Shown here one piece after another: positions 9,488-19,189 of a stretch of DNA of 64,000 nt. The stretch lies in NCBI GenBank assembly GCA_901472405.1, contig LR590463.1:2356001-2420000 (forward strand), given 5' to 3'. The position numbers were made by a program, and so were the translations under genes. The notes under the pieces were generated by a model. It was given only the letters and a program-made list of their open reading frames with translations, made no database searches and was not told where the DNA came from. The first letter of the stretch is position 1; each line of letters begins with the position of its first letter. Origin of the DNA: Serratia rubidaea (lineage in GTDB: Bacteria > Pseudomonadota > Gammaproteobacteria > Enterobacterales > Enterobacteriaceae).

Positions 9488-10659
9488 TTACAGCTGTTTC
9501 TGACTGCGGAACTGTTTCAGGGTGTGGGCGACATAGGTCATCTCCTGCGGCGTCCCCAGCGAGATGCGGCACCAGTCGTCGGCCGGCGGAACGCGCGCCC
9601 CACCAGAATGCCCGCCTGCTTCATCTGCTGCTGGAAGGCGGCGAGCGGCGTGTTGAGCTTAAAGAACACGAAATTGGCTTCCGACGGCAAATAGTCGAGG
9701 TTCAGCGCATCCAGCGCCTGCAGCAAGATTTGCCGCGAGGTATCGTTGCTTTTCTTGCTGTAGGTGACGAAGGCGTCATCGTGCAGCGAAGCCAGGGCGG
9801 CGTCCACGCCGCAAAAATTGATCTTCTCGCCGGCCACGTGATTGGCCAGGCGGGCGATCAGCGCCGGCTGCGCCACGGCGTACCCCACGCGCATGCCGGC
9901 CATGGCGTAGATTTTGGAGAAGGTTTTCAGCAGGATCACGTTGTCGGCGCCCTGTTTCAGCAGCGGGCCGACCGAGCGGAAGCGCGGATCGTTGACGAAT
10001 TCGGCATAGGCTTCATCAACAATAAACAGCGTATTGGCCGGCTTGCTGGCGATCCAGGGTTCGATCGCATCGGCCGGCGTGATGGTGGCGGTGGGGTTGT
10101 TCGGGTTGACCAGATACACCAGCGACGGGCCGGCGTGGTTGGCGACCGCCTGCTTCAGCCCGTTAATATCGAACTGCCAGCCGGCCAGCATCGGCACCTT
10201 GGTGATTTTCATCCCGGCGATGGCGGCAAAATGCTCGCCGTCGCCGTAGGTCAGCGCCGGGATCACCAGCTGGGTATCCAGCGTGGCGTAAGCCTCGATG
10301 GCCGCGCGAATCCCCTCCGAAGAGCCGGCGGTCAGCAGAATAGACTCATCAGGCAGCTGATAGCGGCCGGCCAGCTGACTGCGCAGCGCAATAATTTCCT
10401 CTTTGGCGTAGCGGTTGGCCTTGACCACGGCGTCGCGCGCCGCCGCCTGCGCCCGCGGCGACATACCGAGCGGATTTTCATTGAAATTGATGCGGATAGG
10501 ATGCTCGGCCGTCGGCGCGCTGAACGTCGCGGATGACGACGGCAGCGCATCGGCCAGGGCGCTGCGGCTCAGCCCCGCCAGCGCGACGCCGCCGGCCAGT
10601 GCGCCCGAAAGTTTTAATAACTGTCTGCGTTTTACATTCATTGTATGGCTGTCTTGCAT
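9488..10659 (-). CDS. Tat-exported HisC-like class I/II aminotransferase
   Basis: About 390 residues. The N-terminus MQDSHTMNVKRRQLLKLSG has the twin-arginine pattern, followed by a hydrophobic stretch and ALADA cleavage site, so the folded PLP enzyme is exported. The fold-type I aminotransferase core includes NPNNPTA, VDEAYAEF and the Schiff-base lysine in LKTFSKIYAMAGMRVGY, closest by eye to histidinol-phosphate aminotransferase. Start 10659 is chosen because AAGGAG lies eight bases upstream. A single indel near 9590 throws the last 40 residues out of frame; repaired, the protein ends SLGTPQEMTYVAHTLKQF...KQL. Substrate unknown; a biosynthetic HisC role is unlikely in the periplasm. Confidence 0.8.
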
Positions 10660-10806
10660 CTGCACTTCTCCTTGCTGAAAAATTGTGGCAGGGAGCTGTG
10701 GCAGGAATCGTGCCAACTTATAACTCATTGATTTATAGGTGCAGCTATCCGACGTTGCCCGCTAACGCATCACGGTGGGCGGGCAGCTGCACCATGATGC
10801 GTGCAG

Positions 10807-11712
10807 TTATGCGACGCGGCGCGGCGCTAAGCGCCTGAACCAGCGGGGGTTACTGAACATCGCCAGGTTGCCGAGCAGGATCAGACACAGGCCGAGCACC
10901 GCGTTGCCATGCCAGACGTACCCTTCATACAGCGTCGAAATGGTCAGCGCCACCAGGGGAAACAGCAGGGTGCTGTAAGCGGCGGCGCTGGCGCCGATGC
11001 GCCCCAGTAGGCTGAAGTAGGCGGCGAACGCGATGACCGAACCGAAAATCGCCAGATACAGCAGCGACCCGAGGTAGCGGCTGCTCCACTCAATCTGGAA
11101 CGACGCGCCCTGCGCCCAGGCCAGCAGCCCCATCAGCAGCGCGCCGTAGCTCATGGCGTAGGTATTGGTCGACAGAATATCCAGCCCGCGGCGCTGATGG
11201 CGGCTGCCGATCATATTGCCGAGCGAAAAGCCCAGCGTGCCGAGCAGGCACAGCCCCACGCCGCGCAGCAGTTCCGGCGCCGGCTGTGCGTCGCGCAGCT
11301 CGTGCCAGAACAGCGCGACAATGCCGCAGATGCCGAGCAACGCGGCGGGCAGCAGGTTCGGGCCGGGGCGCTGACCAAAGAAAATCCGGGCGTTCAGCGC
11401 ATTGAACAGCACCGCCATGGAAAAAATCACCGACTCCAGCCCGCTGCCGATCGTGGCGGCCGCCAGATAGAAGCAGTAAAAATTCAGGCCGAACACGCAG
11501 CAGCCCTGCAGGATGCAGAACAGATGGTCCCGCAGGCTGATACGGCGTAGCCGGCGGGTCAGCAGCAGCGCCAGCCACAGCACCAGCGCGGCGATGACGA
11601 AGCGGTAACTGATGGAGACCGGAATGGCGACCGTCCCCTGTTGCTGCAGACTAATCGCAATCCAGGTGGTGCCCCAAATCAGCACCACCGCCAGGTATAA
11701 CAACACATTCAT
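10807..11712 (-). CDS. EamA/DMT-family transporter
   Basis: A 301-residue inner-membrane protein with about ten hydrophobic segments forming two EamA repeats (first opens LYLAVVLIWGTTWIAISLQ, second around LLGTLGFSLGNMIGSRHQ). DMT exporters of this type usually move amino acids or small metabolites outward. The start at MNVLLYL is preferred over the upstream ATG (11742), since GGAG precedes it and it places the first helix at the terminus. It is divergent from an AraC-type regulator that may control it. Confidence 0.82.
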   Translation of the reverse strand: MNVLLYLAVVLIWGTTWIAISLQQQGTVAIPVSISYRFVIAALVLWLALLLTRRLRRISLRDHLFCILQGCCVFGLNFYCFYLAAATIGSGLESVIFSMAVLFNALNARIFFGQRPGPNLLPAALLGICGIVALFWHELRDAQPAPELLRGVGLCLLGTLGFSLGNMIGSRHQRRGLDILSTNTYAMSYGALLMGLLAWAQGASFQIEWSSRYLGSLLYLAIFGSVIAFAAYFSLLGRIGASAAAYSTLLFPLVALTISTLYEGYVWHGNAVLGLCLILLGNLAMFSNPRWFRRLAPRRVA

Positions 11713-11888
11713 CAGGTAAATACTCCGACGGGAAAAGGGCAAGAGGGGCGATTATGCGCGGCCGGGCCGCAGGGCGCTTGCCGGCGTTTGCGGCGAGTTG
11801 CATATTCTTGCGCTTTTTTTCGCGGCCCGGTGGTGCCGCGCCGTGCAACGCCTTACACTGAGAACCTGTTTACCACCCGGAGCACGGC

Positions 11889-12767
11889 ATGTCAGCGTAC
11901 AAGGCGTTTGCCACCCTGCATGAGCATAAGGCACAGCTGCATCATCACCTGCGCCTGGCGTCCGGCGTGGAGCTGGCTGCCTGGTCCAACTGCGACGATC
12001 GCATCACCCAGGAAAGCGCCGACCACCATACCCTCAGCCTGTACGTCGCCGACGGCTACGAGTGCTACCAAAAAGTGCCGGGCGGCTGGCGCAACGGCGG
12101 CGGGCCGGACCATTTCTGCATTATGCCGCGCCAGTATGAGTCAACTTGGGACGTGCGCAGCAGCCTGTCGTTTGTCCATCTGTACTGTACCGATGGTCAT
12201 CTGCGGCAGCTGGTTGAACAGACCTGGGATCGCAGCCCGGCGGCGATCAACGTCGAGGCGCGCTCTTTCGGTGAAGATGCGCAGATTACGCGGCTCTACC
12301 GGCAGTTTTTGCTGAACGTCGACTGGCAGGAGCGCGCCAATCAGCTGACCATCAGCAGCGCGGCCGGCATGCTGATGTCGCACCTGCTGCAGCACTATAC
12401 CCAGCTGCAGTGGCGGCTGCCGTCGGTGCGCGGCGGGCTGGCGCCGGCGGTGCTGCGCCGGGTGTGTGAGTTTATCCATGAACATCTGGAACAGCCGCTG
12501 CTGCTGGGTGAACTGGCGGCGCAGGCCGGGCTCAGCGAATTTCACTTTGCCCGCATGTTTAAACACGATACCGGCCTGGCGCCGCACCAATACGTGATGC
12601 GGGCGCGGCTGCAGCGGGCGGCGCACCTGCTGCGTCACGGCGGACTGCCGGTAACGCAGATCGCGCTGGCCTGCGGTTTCAGCTCCGCCAGCCACTTCAG
12701 CAACCGCTTCAAGACGTACTACGGCATGACGCCGCAGCAAATGCGCCAGGGAAACGCACCGGCCTGA
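11889..12767 (+). CDS. AraC-family transcriptional regulator
   Basis: A 292-residue regulator. The C-terminal about 100 residues hold two helix-turn-helix motifs (LLLGELAAQAGLSEFHFARMFKH and VTQIALACGFSSASHFSNRFK) ending in the AraC signature YYGMTPQQMRQ. The N-terminal domain has no clear sugar-binding hallmarks; its ligand is unknown. The divergent arrangement with the EamA exporter (176-base gap) suggests a local regulator-exporter pair. Confidence 0.85.
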   Translation: MSAYKAFATLHEHKAQLHHHLRLASGVELAAWSNCDDRITQESADHHTLSLYVADGYECYQKVPGGWRNGGGPDHFCIMPRQYESTWDVRSSLSFVHLYCTDGHLRQLVEQTWDRSPAAINVEARSFGEDAQITRLYRQFLLNVDWQERANQLTISSAAGMLMSHLLQHYTQLQWRLPSVRGGLAPAVLRRVCEFIHEHLEQPLLLGELAAQAGLSEFHFARMFKHDTGLAPHQYVMRARLQRAAHLLRHGGLPVTQIALACGFSSASHFSNRFKTYYGMTPQQMRQGNAPA

Positions 12768-12773
12768 GCCGCC

Positions 12774-13990
12774 TTATTGATTATCTTCCTCCACCGCCTG
12801 ATACAGCTGCTGCAGAATATCGGGGAAGGCCGACTGCACGCGATTCCAGCTGGGCACAAACGGTTTGCTCTCCGCCGGAGCCTCCATAAACTGCTGGCCG
12901 GCCTGCGTAATCACATGGGCGAACAGCTCCACCGCCGACTCCTCGCTGTGGCGGTCGAACGTCAGGCCGTTGATTCTGGCGTCGTGGTCGAAGGCGTCGA
13001 TCATATCCAGCGCGGTGCGATAATAGGTGGCGCGCAGCACGCGGAAAGAGTCGCCGGTGATGCTGACGCCCTGGATCGCCAGTTTTGCGATACAGCGCCT
13101 TGGTGATATCGGTCGCCATCCGCTGCAGGCCGCCGGCGGGGTCGTGTTCCGACATCGGCTGGTGTTTGTGATCGTAATTATCGGCAATATCCACCTGGCA
13201 GATACGGTTGGTGGCGGTGGTGCGCTGCACCTCCGACAGAACGCCGATCTCCAGCCCCCAATCGCTGGGAATGCGCAGGTTGTTGAGTATATGGGTGCGC
13301 ATGGCGAACTCGCCGGACAGCGGATAGCGATAGCTGCGCAGATAGTCCAGAAAGTCCGAGTTGCCGTACACTTTTTGCAGCGATTTCAGCAGCGGGAACA
13401 CCAGCAGCCGGCCGACCCGGCCGTTTAATTTACCGTCCGCCACGCGGGCGTAATAGCCTTTGCAAAAATCATAATGGAAGTGCGGGTTGGCCAGCGGATA
13501 GAGCAGGCGGGCCAGCAGCTGACGATCGTAGGTGACAATGTCACAATCGTGCAGCGCTACGCAGCTGCTGCGGCGCGACGCCAGGGTATAGCCGCTGCAG
13601 AACCAGACGTTGCGCCCCTTGCCGGGTTCGCTCGGCGCCAGCCCCTTATCACTGAGCCGGCTGGCGATGGCGGCCAGGCGCGGACCGTCGTTCCACAAGA
13701 TGCGGTGTCGCTGCGGCAGGCGGCTGAAGAAGCGTTTGGCATGTTCAAACTGTTGCCGGTCGGCGCGGTCCAGACCGATAACGATCTCCTGTAGATAGGG
13801 CACCTGCGCCAGCGTGGCGACGATATGGTCCAGCGCCGCGCCCTCCAGCTCCGAGTAGAGCGAAGGCAAAAATCAGCCCCATTGGCGTACGGCCGGCGAA
13901 CACCTGCAGTTCATACTCCAGCTCCTCGACCGGCCGGCGGGTCAGATTATGGAAGTTGGTAATGATACCGTCCTGATAAAACTCACTCAT
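12774..13990 (-). CDS. Glucosyl-3-phosphoglycerate synthase-like glycosyltransferase
   Basis: About 405 residues after repair of two indels (near 13092 and 13870). It resembles the GT81 GpgS family: NFHNLTRRPVEELE at the N-terminus, a GT-A nucleotide-binding region with EIVIGLDRAD, metal-binding acid pair in ALHDCDIVTYDRQLLARL, and GLEIGVLSEV. GpgS transfers glucose from an NDP-sugar to 3-phosphoglycerate. The partner phosphatase gene overlaps its start by eight bases, which strongly supports a two-step osmolyte pathway (glucosyl- or mannosylglycerate). The start is fixed by GGAGG seven bases upstream. Whether the sugar is glucose or mannose is not decided by what I can see. Confidence 0.72.
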
Positions 13991-14807
13991 GGGCGATCCT
14001 CCGTACGTTGCCGGATAACAGGAAATGGTCCAGTCCCTCGCTCCAGCCGGCCGGGCCGGTTTGCCGGCTGCGGTACAGCCGGCCACGGCGCGTCGCCGGC
14101 AGCCGGAGCGCTGCGCCATGCCGCGCACGGATCAGGACGGCATAATCCGCACTTTGCAGCAGCGGCAGGTCGTTCGGTCCGTCCCCCAGCGCCAGCGTGG
14201 CGAAGGCGCGCTGATGGCGTAACTGATAGCGACGGGTCAGCCAGCGTGCGGCGCGGCCCTTGCTGACGCCGCGTCCCATTACGTGGTAAAAGCGGCCGCC
14301 GCGGGTCAGCGCCAGCCGTTGCTGCGCTAGCGCACGGCGGAAACTGGGCCAACTGCCGTTCATCATCCAGCCAGCGCAGCGGTTCAGTGCCCGCCCGCTG
14401 TCGCGCCAGCCGGGCTTCAGCCGGAGTAAATCCGCACCACTGCGCCACCGTTGCGTCGTCGACGTCGGCAAAGCCGCGGAAGGCGAAGCTGGCGCGCAGC
14501 CGGCGCAATGCGTTAACAATGGCGGCATAGTCTGCGCCAAAAACGCGCGCAGGACGGTGCCAGGCGGCAGGGAAGACGACCTGTGCGCCGTTTTCGGCGA
14601 TAAAGGGAAAGGCGCTCAGGCCAAGGCGCTGCTGCAGCACGATGATTTCCGCCGCCGTTTTGCTGCTGGCAATAATCACCGGCAGGCGCGCGGCGTTTTA
14701 GCCGCTGCAGCCAGGGCTGCGCCGCCTGCCAGCTGTAACTGTCGTGATCCAGCAGTGAGCCGTCCAGGTCGGAAAAAAATCAGCAAATTGTCTTTCAACG
14801 TCAGCAT
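13983..14807 (-). CDS. yedP: HAD-type mannosyl/glucosyl-3-phosphoglycerate phosphatase (YedP/MpgP family)
   Basis: About 273 residues after repair of indels near 14340, 14693 and 14775. The HAD motif I is SDLDGSLLDHDSYSW; the frame is lost just before it because a run of six T is read as seven. Motif II is in VIIASSKTAAEI, IAENGAQVVFP is a family block, and motif IV is LALGDGPNDLPLL. It removes phosphate from the hexosyl-3-phosphoglycerate made by the downstream synthase. The ribosome site GGAG lies five bases before the ATG. A perfect CRP-type site is 63 bases upstream of the start, suggesting carbon-status control of the pair. Confidence 0.75.
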
Positions 14808-14869
14808 CTTATCTCCATCGATCATTACGTGGCGCGGCCGGCGCGGAGCGCGCGCCCCGGAGTGGATTT

Positions 14870-14885
14870 TGTGATACGCATCACA
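14870..14885. promoter_or_regulatory. CRP-binding site upstream of the gpgS-mpgP pair
   Basis: TGTGATACGCATCACA matches the CRP consensus half-sites TGTGA and TCACA perfectly with the required 6-base spacer, and is flanked by T and A runs as in strong sites. The centre is about 70 bases before the start of the phosphatase gene. Confidence 0.7.
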
Positions 14886-15142
14886 ATTAACCCTAATGGG
14901 TTATCCCGGTTCGCGCAAGTTTCCGCGCCTCAGGATGGATTTGATGAGAGGAAGTGAGGGAAATCATCCGCGGCTTGGTGGTGGCCGGAGCGGAGAAATA
15001 AACAGCCGCTGCGGGCTGCGTATTAAATAGATATTTTTAGCGCGTGTAATTACCGTTTTTTGTGAATATTTCGTTTACAGATGAAGTCGTGAATTCATTT
15101 TTATGATGAGTCATTCGTCTTTATTTTTTATCGTCGATGAGA

Positions 15143-15172
15143 TTGTGATGTTATTGTTTTGTAAGGTATAAA
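15143..15172 (+). promoter_or_regulatory. Candidate promoter of the small membrane protein gene
   Basis: TTGTGA and TATAAA lie 18 bases apart in an AT-rich stretch, implying an untranslated leader of about 110 bases that contains the hairpin at 15231-15247. Confidence 0.4.
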
Positions 15173-15230
15173 ATTGCGTGCTGGAGCGTTGATTTTATCG
15201 GGGGCAGGCATAGAATCAGCGCAGCCAATA

Positions 15231-15247
15231 TCAACCGCCGCGGTTGA
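15231..15247 (+). other. Hairpin in the 5' leader
   Basis: TCAACC-GCCGC-GGTTGA, a perfect 6-bp stem, 41 bases before the ATG of the small membrane protein. It is not followed by a T run, so it is not a terminator. Confidence 0.35.
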
Positions 15248-15287
15248 AACGGTTTAATTCTATCGATAACAAACAGGGAGTTTGCTA

Positions 15288-15574
15288 ATGAGTCATACCA
15301 GGAAAATTATTGGAAGCTCAGACCAATGGCGTGCAGAAGTTTGGTAAAAGTTTTAGCGTGCTGGGCTGGATTTGCTTAATTATCTCCGCAATTATTCTTT
15401 TGGTTCCGTTGCTCTTCGGGCTGGGCTTCCTGGGGATTTATGTGGCCAGCCCGTTCCTGCTGATGGCCGGCATGTTTATTTATATCGGCAAGAAAAACGA
15501 ACAAGCACATGGCGTTGTATAAAGGGGCTGCGTCCGAAGCGGCGGATATTCTGGAGAAACAGCTGAAGGATTGA
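15288..15574 (+). CDS. Small membrane protein of unknown function (frameshifted)
   Basis: The ATG at 15288 has a strong ribosome site (AGGGAG). In its own frame it stops after 19 residues, but after an indel near 15305 the reading continues with EAQTNGVQKFGKSFSVLGWIC, two hydrophobic segments (about 25 residues each, LLFGLGFLGIYVASPFLLMAGMF) and IGKKNEQ. A second indel near 15505 would let it run to the stop at 15574, giving an acidic helical tail (AASEAADILEKQLKD). Total about 95 residues. I do not recognise a family. The surrounding DNA is AT-richer than average. Confidence 0.5.
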
Positions 15575-15637
15575 GCACCGTGCGCCGGCTCCGCGCAGCG
15601 GCGTCGGCCAATGTTTCTCTCAGGCAGGGGCCTACAT

Positions 15638-15985
15638 ATGCGATTTAATGGAGATTTCAGCGAATTAAACCATTTGATTAGTCTCTATTTTGGTCAGGAC
15701 TACGACCTGTTTTACCGATGCTGAAACTGTAGAAGGGGTGATTGATGGTTTTCTGGAACAAAGCGGTTACCAAGTGATCGGTGATATTCTTGAGGAGGCG
15801 AGAGAGTTTCAAGCCACCTATGCCGAGCGTCTGAGCGAGGAAATGGCTATACAATTTCTAGCGATTTTGTCCCAGAGTGCTGGGGAAGCTCGGCGCAAGA
15901 ATTCTTCACGCTGATACAGCAAAAAGCGGAGAAAAAGTTAGCGGACCTTAAGTGCTCAGAGCGGTTACAGCGATCTCCCCACTGA
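15638..15985 (+). CDS. CdiI-like contact-dependent inhibition immunity protein (orphan, frameshifted)
   Basis: About 115 residues after repair of two indels (near 15712 and 15845). The opening MRFNGDFSELNHLISLYFGQDYDL is the characteristic start of the small acidic CDI immunity proteins of the CdiI_2-type family (a Tyr-Phe-x-Gln-Asp-Tyr/Trp-Asp motif), followed by VEGVIDGFLEQ and, at the C-terminus, DFVPECWGSSAQEFF. Such proteins bind and neutralise a cognate CdiA toxin tip. No cdiA, cdiB or toxin fragment is visible nearby, so this is an orphan gene, plausibly protecting against toxins of neighbouring strains. AT-rich context supports horizontal acquisition. Confidence 0.6.
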
Positions 15986-16107
15986 ATCAGGTGGATAGTG
16001 CGGCGAAACAACATCCCGTCATAAAATTCCCGCCAATTGATTAAAGGGATTACACTGACAGCTCAATACGCAAATTCGCAAAAGAACAAACTTGGCCGGG
16101 AGGCATG

Positions 16108-16515
16108 ATGAAAGTAGCTCTGTTGGGTGTCGCGCTGCTGTTGACGGCATCACAAACGGCGTGGGCGGCGCAGGCGTGCGGCGATAAAACTAGCCAGACC
16201 GAAATGAACGTCTGCGCCGCCGGCGAGTACAAGCAGGCGGATGCGCAGCTTAATGCGCGTTATAAACAGCTGCAGAGCCGGCTAAAAGGGGATGAGGCCG
16301 CTGCCAAACGGCTGGTTGCCGCGCAGCGCGCCTGGATTGGCTTTCGCGATGCGGACTGCCAGTTCAGCACCGGCGCCAGCGAAGGCGGTTCGCTGCACGG
16401 GTTTGTGCTGAGCAGCTGCCTGACGGAGAAAACGCAGGCCCGCAGCGCGGAGTTTGACAAGCTGCTGAACTGCCCGGAAGGTGATACCAGCTGCCCGGTA
16501 CCGCCGGCGCCATAA
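16108..16515 (+). CDS. Secreted LprI-domain (DUF1311) protein
   Basis: A 135-residue periplasmic protein with signal peptide (cleavage about AWAA|QA). The mature part is a lysozyme-inhibitor LprI N-terminal-type domain: conserved cysteines in ACGDKTSQTEMNVCAAGEY, the helix ADAQLNARYKQLQSRLKGD, the QRAWIGFRDADCQF block and SCLTEKTQARSAEF. Proteins of this family are often annotated as lysozyme inhibitors but function is proven for few. GGGAGG lies before two consecutive ATGs (16105 and 16108); either may be used. Confidence 0.8.
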   Translation: MKVALLGVALLLTASQTAWAAQACGDKTSQTEMNVCAAGEYKQADAQLNARYKQLQSRLKGDEAAAKRLVAAQRAWIGFRDADCQFSTGASEGGSLHGFVLSSCLTEKTQARSAEFDKLLNCPEGDTSCPVPPAP

Positions 16516-16551
16516 ACCCAGCGCGCCGGTCGTCAGGCCGGCGCATGTCGT

Positions 16552-16833
16552 TCAGGGGATCGGCCAGTCGGTCGGCATCTGGCTCATCACATCGATAAAC
16601 ACATCTTTGCTCACCGCCCAGAAGTGCGATACGCCTTCCACGGTCAGGGTGATGCCCATCAGGCCCATCACAAACCAGATGGTGGTAAACAGCCCGAGGC
16701 TGCTGAAGATAAATGCCATGCCGTTACGGCTGGCTTTACGGCAAACAACGTTTAACTGACTGGCGATAAACATCATGACGGCGCTCAGCAACTCCCAGCG
16801 CATCATGATAAAGCCCGTGGCTATGGTACTCAT
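16552..16833 (-). CDS. yjcB: YjcB family membrane protein
   Basis: A 93-residue inner-membrane protein that matches E. coli YjcB in length and sequence pattern: MSTIATGFIMMRWELLSAVMMFIASQLN at the N-terminus, MGLMGIT in the middle and a QMPTDWPIP-like tail. Two to three hydrophobic segments. Function unknown. It is divergent from the PBP2 gene; the shared 325-base region contains a near-perfect CRP site. Confidence 0.82.
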   Translation of the reverse strand: MSTIATGFIMMRWELLSAVMMFIASQLNVVCRKASRNGMAFIFSSLGLFTTIWFVMGLMGITLTVEGVSHFWAVSKDVFIDVMSQMPTDWPIP

Positions 16834-17158
16834 CGAAACAGATCCTTGACTACAAATTGGCGTTCGTCCGTCTCAATTCGGCGTGCCGATAACGCAGAGC
16901 GGTGGAAGCGACGTGAAGAAAAACAGGATCAGCAACGTGATCCGGATCACATTATAGCACCGGCCTGATTGGCGGCTCAATGCCCGCGCGCGGAGAAATT
17001 ACCGTTTCGCGACACATTCAAACATGCTGAAACATTTCTGCTACATCATTAGCAACCTTTTCATGGGGAGGCCCGCGGAATAACGCTATGCTTGGCCGTT
17101 TTTCAACCCGTTGTTTTTACAGCGGGAAAGAGACAGTCAGACAGGTAACCCGCCCCGC
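16834..17158. other. Divergent intergenic region between yjcB and PBP2 paralogue
   Basis: No gene is seen. The region contains the CRP-like palindrome at 16936-16951. Otherwise only weak promoter-like AT patches are visible (for example CATTATAGC at about 16951). Confidence 0.5.
16936..16951. promoter_or_regulatory. Near-perfect CRP-type site
   Basis: CGTGATCCGGATCACA has one mismatch from TGTGA-N6-TCACA and contains the perfect 14-base palindrome GTGATCCGGATCAC. It lies about 103 bases before yjcB and 208 before the PBP2 gene, so either could be the target. Confidence 0.5.
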
Positions 17159-19087
17159 ATGGCCCTATTAAAAGAGAAAATTCGCGACCATTCCGCCGAG
17201 GAAATGCTGTTTGTCCGCCGCGCCGGCGTGGCGCTGTTGGTCGTTGTGGCCTGCTTCGGCGCGCTGATTTACAACCTGTACCGCCTGCAGGTGAAACAAC
17301 ACGATTTCTATCAGACGCGCTCCAATCAGAACGATATCAAAATGGTGCCGATCGCCCCCAGCCGCGGGCTGATCTATGATCGTAACGGCGTGCCGCTGGT
17401 GCGCAACCTTACGCTGTATCAACTGCAGGTCGTCCCCAGCAAAATCACCAATATGTCAGCGCTGCTGCAGGCGTTGACGCCGATTGTCGATTTAACGCCG
17501 GACGATATCAGCAGCTTCCGCGATGAAATGGCGCACACCAGCCGCTATAAGCCGGTGACGTTAAAAAGCGAACTGAGCGAAACGCAGGTGGCGCGCTTCG
17601 CTGTTAACCAGTACCGCTTTAACGGCGTGACGGTTGACAGCTATCAGCAGCGGCAGTACCCCTACGGCGCGCAGCTGGCGCACGTAGTGGGTTACGTGTC
17701 GAAAATCAACGATCGCGACATTAAACGGCTGAGCGAAAGCGGAGAGATGGAGAACTATGCGGCCGACCACAACATCGGCAAGCAGGGCATCGAAGGCTAT
17801 TACGAGAAAGAGCTGCACGGCGTGACCGGCTATCGGGAAGTGGAAGTGGATAACCATGGCCGCATCGTCCGGCTGCTGAAAGAGCAGCCGCCGCAGGCCG
17901 GTAAAAACATCTATCTGACGCTGGACGTGCGTCTGCAGCAGTACATCGAATCGGTGCTGAAGAACCAGCGCGCGGCGGTGGTGGTGGAGGATCCGCGCGA
18001 CGGCGGTATTCTGGCGATGGTCTCCAGCCCGAGCTACGATCCCAACCCGTTTGTGAAGGGCATCAGCTACAAGGCGTATAAAACGCTGCTGTCCAACCCC
18101 GATCTGCCGCTAATCAACCGCGCGACCCAGGGGCTGTATCCGCCGGCGTCAACGGTGAAGCCCTATATGGCGCTGTCTGCTTTATTTTCCGGCGTGATCA
18201 CGCCGAGCACCACCTATTTCGGCGCGCCGACCTGGACGCTGCCCCGCACCAAACGCCGCTACCGCGACTGGCTGAAAAGCGGCCACGGCATGCTGAACGT
18301 CACCAAAGCGATTGAAGAATCCGCCGATACCTTCCTTCTATCAGGTGGCTTTCGACCTGGGGACTCGACCGCATTCACAGCTGGCTGAAGCCAGTTCGGC
18401 TACGGCAGGCCGACCGGCATCGACCTGAATGAAGAGTACAACGGGGTGCTGCCGAGCCGTGAGTGGAAACAGCGGGTGCACAAAAGACCTGGTATCAGGG
18501 GGATACCATTTCGGTGGGCATCGGCCAGGGTTACTGGATCGCCACGCCGATACAGATGGTCAAGGCGCTGACCATTCTGCTCAATAACGGCAAGGTGAAA
18601 AATCCGCACCTGCTGTACTCCATGAAGCGCGGCGCGCAGGTCAGCCTTTACCGGCAGCCGGCGCACGGCGCGCAGGTCGGCGACCCCAACTCGCCGTACT
18701 GGGGCATTGTGCGCAACGGCATGTACGGCATGGCTAACCTGCCTAACGGCACCGGCTACAAGCTGTTCCACAGCGCGCCTTACCACATTGCCGCCAAGTC
18801 GGGCACCTCGCAGGTGTTCGGGCTGAAGGAGAACCAAGACCTATAACGCCAAAATGATCCCGGTGCGGCTGCGCGACCATATCTTCTACACCCTGTTTGC
18901 GCCGTATCAACACCCGAAGGTGGCGATGGCGCTGATCCTGGAGAACGGCGGGGGAGACGGCGTGGTCGCCGGGCCGACCGCGCGGGCGATCCTCGACCAT
19001 ATTTTCGACCCGGCCAACGCACCGCCGGCCGGTGAACCGGAGAAAGTGAAGGCGCCGATGAGTGACAGTGCCGATGTGCAACAGTAA
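17159..19087 (+). CDS. mrdA: Penicillin-binding protein 2 family transpeptidase (probable second MrdA copy)
   Basis: About 642 residues, a class B PBP with a single N-terminal membrane helix (residues 23-42) and pedestal/dimerisation domain. The catalytic motifs are STVK (serine 331) preceded by YPPA where E. coli PBP2 has YPPG, SAD in IEESADTF, and the C-terminal KSGTSQVFG (E. coli KSGTAQVFG). At least four single-base indels occur (about 18335-18390, 18478, 18832), all in places where repair restores canonical PBP2 sequence. It is next to a PBP3-type gene but not to rodA, rlmH or the division/cell-wall cluster, so it is probably a paralogue like the acid-active PBP2-SAL of Salmonella. The symbol is the family symbol; the true mrdA is expected elsewhere. 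Confidence 0.8.
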
Positions 19088-19189
19088 CTGAAGCTTATTG
19101 TTACTTTCTTACAAACTGCAACCTTCCGCTTAGATTTTTCTGGGTAGACTGCAGAGATAAAGAATCCGAATAAAAACGCAGGGTTAACA

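Larger units (their letters stand above)
14808..15287. other. Regulatory intergenic region, mpgP-like gene to small membrane protein
   Basis: No gene is seen in these 480 bases. They hold a perfect CRP-type site (14870-14885), an AACCC-TAAT-GGGTT inverted repeat (14889-14902), a candidate plus-strand promoter (15143-15172) and a small hairpin (15231-15247). From about 15000 the base composition becomes clearly AT-richer than the flanks. Confidence 0.6.

Noticed and set aside
28..14807. Reading ogt, olsF, gpgS and others as pseudogenes
   Set aside because: The breaks are single-base changes in short homopolymers and the downstream sequence stays conserved in another frame, which decay would not preserve.
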